17,421 nt of DNA from CAYJPA01 sp964371945 (GTDB taxonomy: Bacteria > Chloroflexota > Chloroflexia > Thermomicrobiales > UBA6265): NCBI GenBank assembly GCA_964371945.1, contig CAYJPA010000103.1, positions 1 to 17,421 of the forward strand, given 5' to 3'. Position 1 is the stretch's first letter. Every line of letters begins with the position of its first letter. The notes beneath the pieces are model-generated. The model made no database searches. It was not told where the DNA came from and saw nothing but the letters and a program-made list of their open reading frames with translations. Below are positions 15,137 to 17,421 of this stretch, piece by piece. The translations under genes were made by a program, and so were the position numbers.

Positions 15137-15991
15137 TTACAACCAGGTGATCGCGAACGACGTGCCAAAGAACGTTGTTGCGAGCAACAACAATGAATCG
15201 ATAGGTCTCGGGCGATTTTTCTCGGAAGTGGCTCCCACGGCCCGGGCGAAATCCTCATTGATCATCGGTTCGTGCAACTTAACCGGCTCAGTTCGCGCTC
15301 GCAACCGGAGATTGAGCATCTCAACCAGGACCGAGAATGCCATCGCGGAGTAGATGTATCCCTTCGGTATGTGCTGATGCCAACCTTCGGCGACAAGGGA
15401 CATGCCGATGAGGAGCAGGAAGCTTAAGGCGAGCATTTTGACGGTCGGATGCACGCTGACGAATTTGCTGATCGGTCCCGAGGCGAAGAGCATGACGCCA
15501 ACGGCAATCACCACCGCGGCAATCATGACCTCAACATCGTCGGCCATGCCAACCGCGGTAATAACCGAGTCGAGCGAGAAGACGATATCGAGCAACAGAA
15601 TCTGGATGATCACACTCCGAAAGGTCGCGCCGCGGCTCCCGCTCACATGCTCGTCATGTCCCTCAAGTTTTGCGTGAATCTCGGTCGTTGACTTGCCTAT
15701 GAGGAAGAGTCCACCCACGATCAATATCAAGTCCCGACCGGAGAAACCGTGATCGAGAATGTGGAAGAGAGGATCAGTCAGATTCGCGATCCAGTTGATG
15801 GAAAGCAGCAGCAGCACTCTCATGATCATCGCGAGCGACAGGCCGACCAATCTCGCTTTGTCGCGCAATGCGGGCGGAAGCCGATCCGCCAGGATCGAAA
15901 TGAAGATCACATTGTCGATCCCAAGCACAATCTCGAGCGCGGTCAAAGTGAACAGAGCGATCCAGATCTCTCCGCTCGTGATCCATTCCAC
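15137..15991 (-). CDS. terC: TerC-family integral membrane protein
   Basis: 284-residue TerC/Alx-type membrane protein; relatives are linked to tellurite resistance and manganese homeostasis. I start at GTG 15991 because it gives the family N-terminus (M/V)EWITSGEIWIALFTLTALEIVLG and has GGGAG eight bases upstream; the open frame to 16087 adds a polar, unlike-family stretch. Conserved acidic membrane motifs are present: GIDNVIF with Asp26, and LLLDIVFSLDSVITAVGM with Asp135 and Asp141. About seven helices can be traced, plus a last hydrophobic segment at 266-284. A cytoplasmic loop lies at about 103-124 (HAKLEGHDEHVSG). Location is the inner membrane. It is the first gene of the minus-strand block. 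Confidence 0.9.
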   Translation of the reverse strand: MEWITSGEIWIALFTLTALEIVLGIDNVIFISILADRLPPALRDKARLVGLSLAMIMRVLLLLSINWIANLTDPLFHILDHGFSGRDLILIVGGLFLIGKSTTEIHAKLEGHDEHVSGSRGATFRSVIIQILLLDIVFSLDSVITAVGMADDVEVMIAAVVIAVGVMLFASGPISKFVSVHPTVKMLALSFLLLIGMSLVAEGWHQHIPKGYIYSAMAFSVLVEMLNLRLRARTEPVKLHEPMINEDFARAVGATSEKNRPRPIDSLLLLATTFFGTSFAITWL

Positions 15992-16381
15992 GTTTCGTGC
16001 TCCCTTTCCTACCGAATTTACGCCAATATGAGCGTGATTTGTTCTGCGACATGGAGCCGGAAAACCGGGTTGATTCTCTGGCGCCAACCCTACTCTTCAT
16101 GGAGCCGATTCGACCAGGATTCTGCGATATTAACTCTCCCGGACCTGAATGTAATTGACGGTTCCGAACCGCTGGCAACCGGCTGGAGTTCGGGTTGCCT
16201 ACTCAGTCGTCGATCGCGGCCATGTCACGATCCGTGGATGTGGAACAACAGGAAGCATCACATCTCGCGGCGGTACGTATAATCCGTGAGACGACCTGAC
16301 TGAATAACAACCGCACACCTTCTCTATTGCGCTTGATGCGTTCGTATCTGTTCGCTCCGCATGAGCCGGAAGGACTAGACA
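15992..16381. other. 390-bp divergent intergenic region
   Basis: This space separates the divergent terC and exported-protein genes, so promoters for both should lie here. No convincing gene or RNA is visible in any frame. The only clear signal is TATAAT at 16278-16283 on the plus strand. Confidence 0.5.
16278..16283 (+). promoter_or_regulatory. Perfect -10 box upstream of the exported protein gene
   Basis: TATAAT matches the -10 consensus exactly and lies about 100 bp before the ATG at 16382. No good -35 element sits 16-18 bp upstream (GCATCA at 16255-16260 is poor). The leader would be about 90 nt. An activator-dependent promoter or a chance match are both possible. Confidence 0.35.
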
Positions 16382-17221
16382 ATGACGGTTGAACGGTTGG
16401 ACTCCAGATTATCTCGGCGCAGCGCGGTCGCAGCACTCGCGGGGTCAATTCTCGCCTTCTCCGGAGGCAGCAGCCGAGTTTCCGGCCAGGATGTTCCTAC
16501 TCCAGTTGCAACTGGCGACTGCTCGATCGAACCAGGCGTGCAGCTGCTCATCAATTGGCGACTCGGCCTACCCGTCTTGACGCATGAAGAGATGCTGCCC
16601 AGACTCGATTGGAAACTCGTCAGTCATCCATCGCTTCCCCTCTTTTTGCAGATCCCTCCAGACTGGGAGATGATTGCTGGTTGGGCCGATTCCTACACGG
16701 AGACCGGCATGCCCATCTTTCGAGATGCCCCTCCGCAAATTGCCCATCTGACGCTCGCACGCATCATTTCACCGGACGCGACGGCGGCGTTCGATTACGT
16801 TGTGGGCAATGTGCAGGGGCCGCCTCTGACGCCGCCTCAGGTGGCCGTTGGCGCCGTGCAGACGACGCTCGGCGAAAACCCGAGATTGAGGGAGATCTGC
16901 ACGTACGACGATGCCAACCCGTTGGCGCCGAGCTGGTTCTATGCGTTTCATCATCTACAGAGCATCCTCATCTCGAGCGGAACGGCACTTGGGTTGCCGG
17001 ATATTTACCTTCCCGCCACCACGGTCACCTTTCAAAACCTCTATGGTCCCCAGGAGCTCTTTGAGCCGCTGATGCGCGGTGTCTTCATTCCGATCCTCAC
17101 CCAATTCATGGGCGGCGGAGGCGGTAGCGACGATCCTGACGATCCAGACGACCCAGATGACCCAGACGACGGCGGTGAGGGTGACGGTGACGATGGCGAA
17201 GACGACGGTGGTGCAGGGTAG
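16382..17221 (+). CDS. Tat-exported protein of unknown function with Asp-Asp-Pro repeat tail
   Basis: 279 residues; the ATG at 16382 follows AAGGA by seven bases. LSRRSAVAALAGSILAFSGG (10-29) is a twin-arginine signal with cleavage near VSG-QD (about 36). The mature part starts Pro/Thr-rich and has two cysteines (Cys47 and one in REICTYDD) that could form a disulfide. It includes IPPDWEMIAGWADSY and ISPDATAAFDYVVGN, which I cannot assign to a family. Residues about 250-263 are DDP repeated four times then DD, encoded by 9-bp repeats at 17129-17170, and the tail is almost all Asp, Glu and Gly. A hydrophobic stretch lies in the +1 frame directly after the stop, so the C-terminus may be truncated by an indel. 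Confidence 0.8.
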   Translation: MTVERLDSRLSRRSAVAALAGSILAFSGGSSRVSGQDVPTPVATGDCSIEPGVQLLINWRLGLPVLTHEEMLPRLDWKLVSHPSLPLFLQIPPDWEMIAGWADSYTETGMPIFRDAPPQIAHLTLARIISPDATAAFDYVVGNVQGPPLTPPQVAVGAVQTTLGENPRLREICTYDDANPLAPSWFYAFHHLQSILISSGTALGLPDIYLPATTVTFQNLYGPQELFEPLMRGVFIPILTQFMGGGGGSDDPDDPDDPDDPDDGGEGDGDDGEDDGGAG

Positions 17222-17324
17222 TCTGACTGTTCTACTCTCCTTGGGATTGGTTGTTGTGTCCGGTCTGTTTGTGAAGGATGCTGAACTGAACTGACTCAGA
17301 CTCACGTCCGTGCGGGAGCCCACC

Positions 17325-17421
17325 ATGTACGAAAGCATTCGGATTCAAAACTTCCGCGGCATCGAAGACCTAACCATTACCGATCTCGGCCGCGTCAACC
17401 TCATCGTCGGCGCCAACAACG
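17325..17421 (+). CDS. AAA/RecF-like ATPase, N-terminal fragment cut by the window edge
   Basis: ATG 17325 with GGGAG six bases upstream opens a frame reading MYESIRIQNFRGIEDLTITD, then LGRVNLIVGANN to the last base. This is the typical N-terminus of SMC/RecF/OLD-type ATPases: a first strand, the NFRGIEDL turn, and NLIVGANN leading into Walker A (GxNNxGKT), whose Lys-Thr lies beyond the window. Members include OLD nucleases, abortive-infection ATPases and DNA-repair proteins. The downstream domains needed to choose between them are not visible. Confidence 0.75.
   Translation, partial: MYESIRIQNFRGIEDLTITDLGRVNLIVGANN

Noticed and set aside
15992..16087. N-terminal extension of TerC
   Set aside because: It is a polar, Pro/Arg-rich stretch unlike TerC; GTG 15991 has a good ribosome site and the family N-terminus.
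1..17421. CRISPR array or insertion sequence
   Set aside because: No regularly spaced direct repeats, transposase motifs or terminal inverted repeats with target duplications were seen; the only repeats are the heptad hairpin and the Asp-Asp-Pro coding repeat.

Overview
The window is GC-rich bacterial chromosome, most likely from a Chloroflexota bacterium of the Thermomicrobia type. That assignment is inferred: two exported proteins carry twin-arginine signals followed by the Thr/Pro/Ala-rich mature starts (ATPEAGDW, PTPVATGD) that I associate with that group. A run of 10 Ns flanked by poly-G/poly-C shows that this is a draft or metagenome scaffold.

Region 1 (1-3693): a DEAD-box RNA helicase with a low-complexity N-terminal extension, a DbpA-type RNA-binding domain and an RG-rich tail. 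It sits behind a candidate sigma70 promoter and a leader of about 190 nt. Its stop codon touches a heptad-repeat hairpin, then comes a YdjM-type membrane protein, which converges stop-to-stop with a small unknown gene on the minus strand. Region 2 (3896-9504, plus strand): an unknown protein with a possible C-terminal SH3-like module, a strong hairpin, a PLP-dependent threonine dehydratase without ACT domain, an AEC-family transporter, the decayed C-terminal end of an MFS transporter, and an 810-residue FAD oxidoreductase/GcvT fusion of the dimethylglycine/sarcosine dehydrogenase type. The theme is amino-acid and one-carbon catabolism with transport, although the genes are not tightly packed.

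Region 3 (9615-15991, minus strand; in transcription order): TerC membrane protein, D-2-hydroxyacid dehydrogenase, a ChaB-family small protein that looks frameshifted, then a peptide/nickel-type ABC importer (Tat-exported binding protein, scaffold gap, two permeases overlapping by ATGA). No ABC ATPase gene is present in the cluster. Region 4 (16382-17421, plus strand): a Tat-exported unknown protein ending in an Asp-Asp-Pro repeat, with a membrane-anchor-like segment just out of frame, and the first 32 codons of an AAA/RecF-like ATPase cut by the window edge.

I saw no rRNA, tRNA, CRISPR array, insertion sequence or complete novel multi-gene system. The most useful observations are the ChaB homopolymer frameshift, the MFS remnant, the heptad inverted repeat, the possible frameshift to an anchor in the Asp-rich exported protein, and the truncated ATPase at the right edge.
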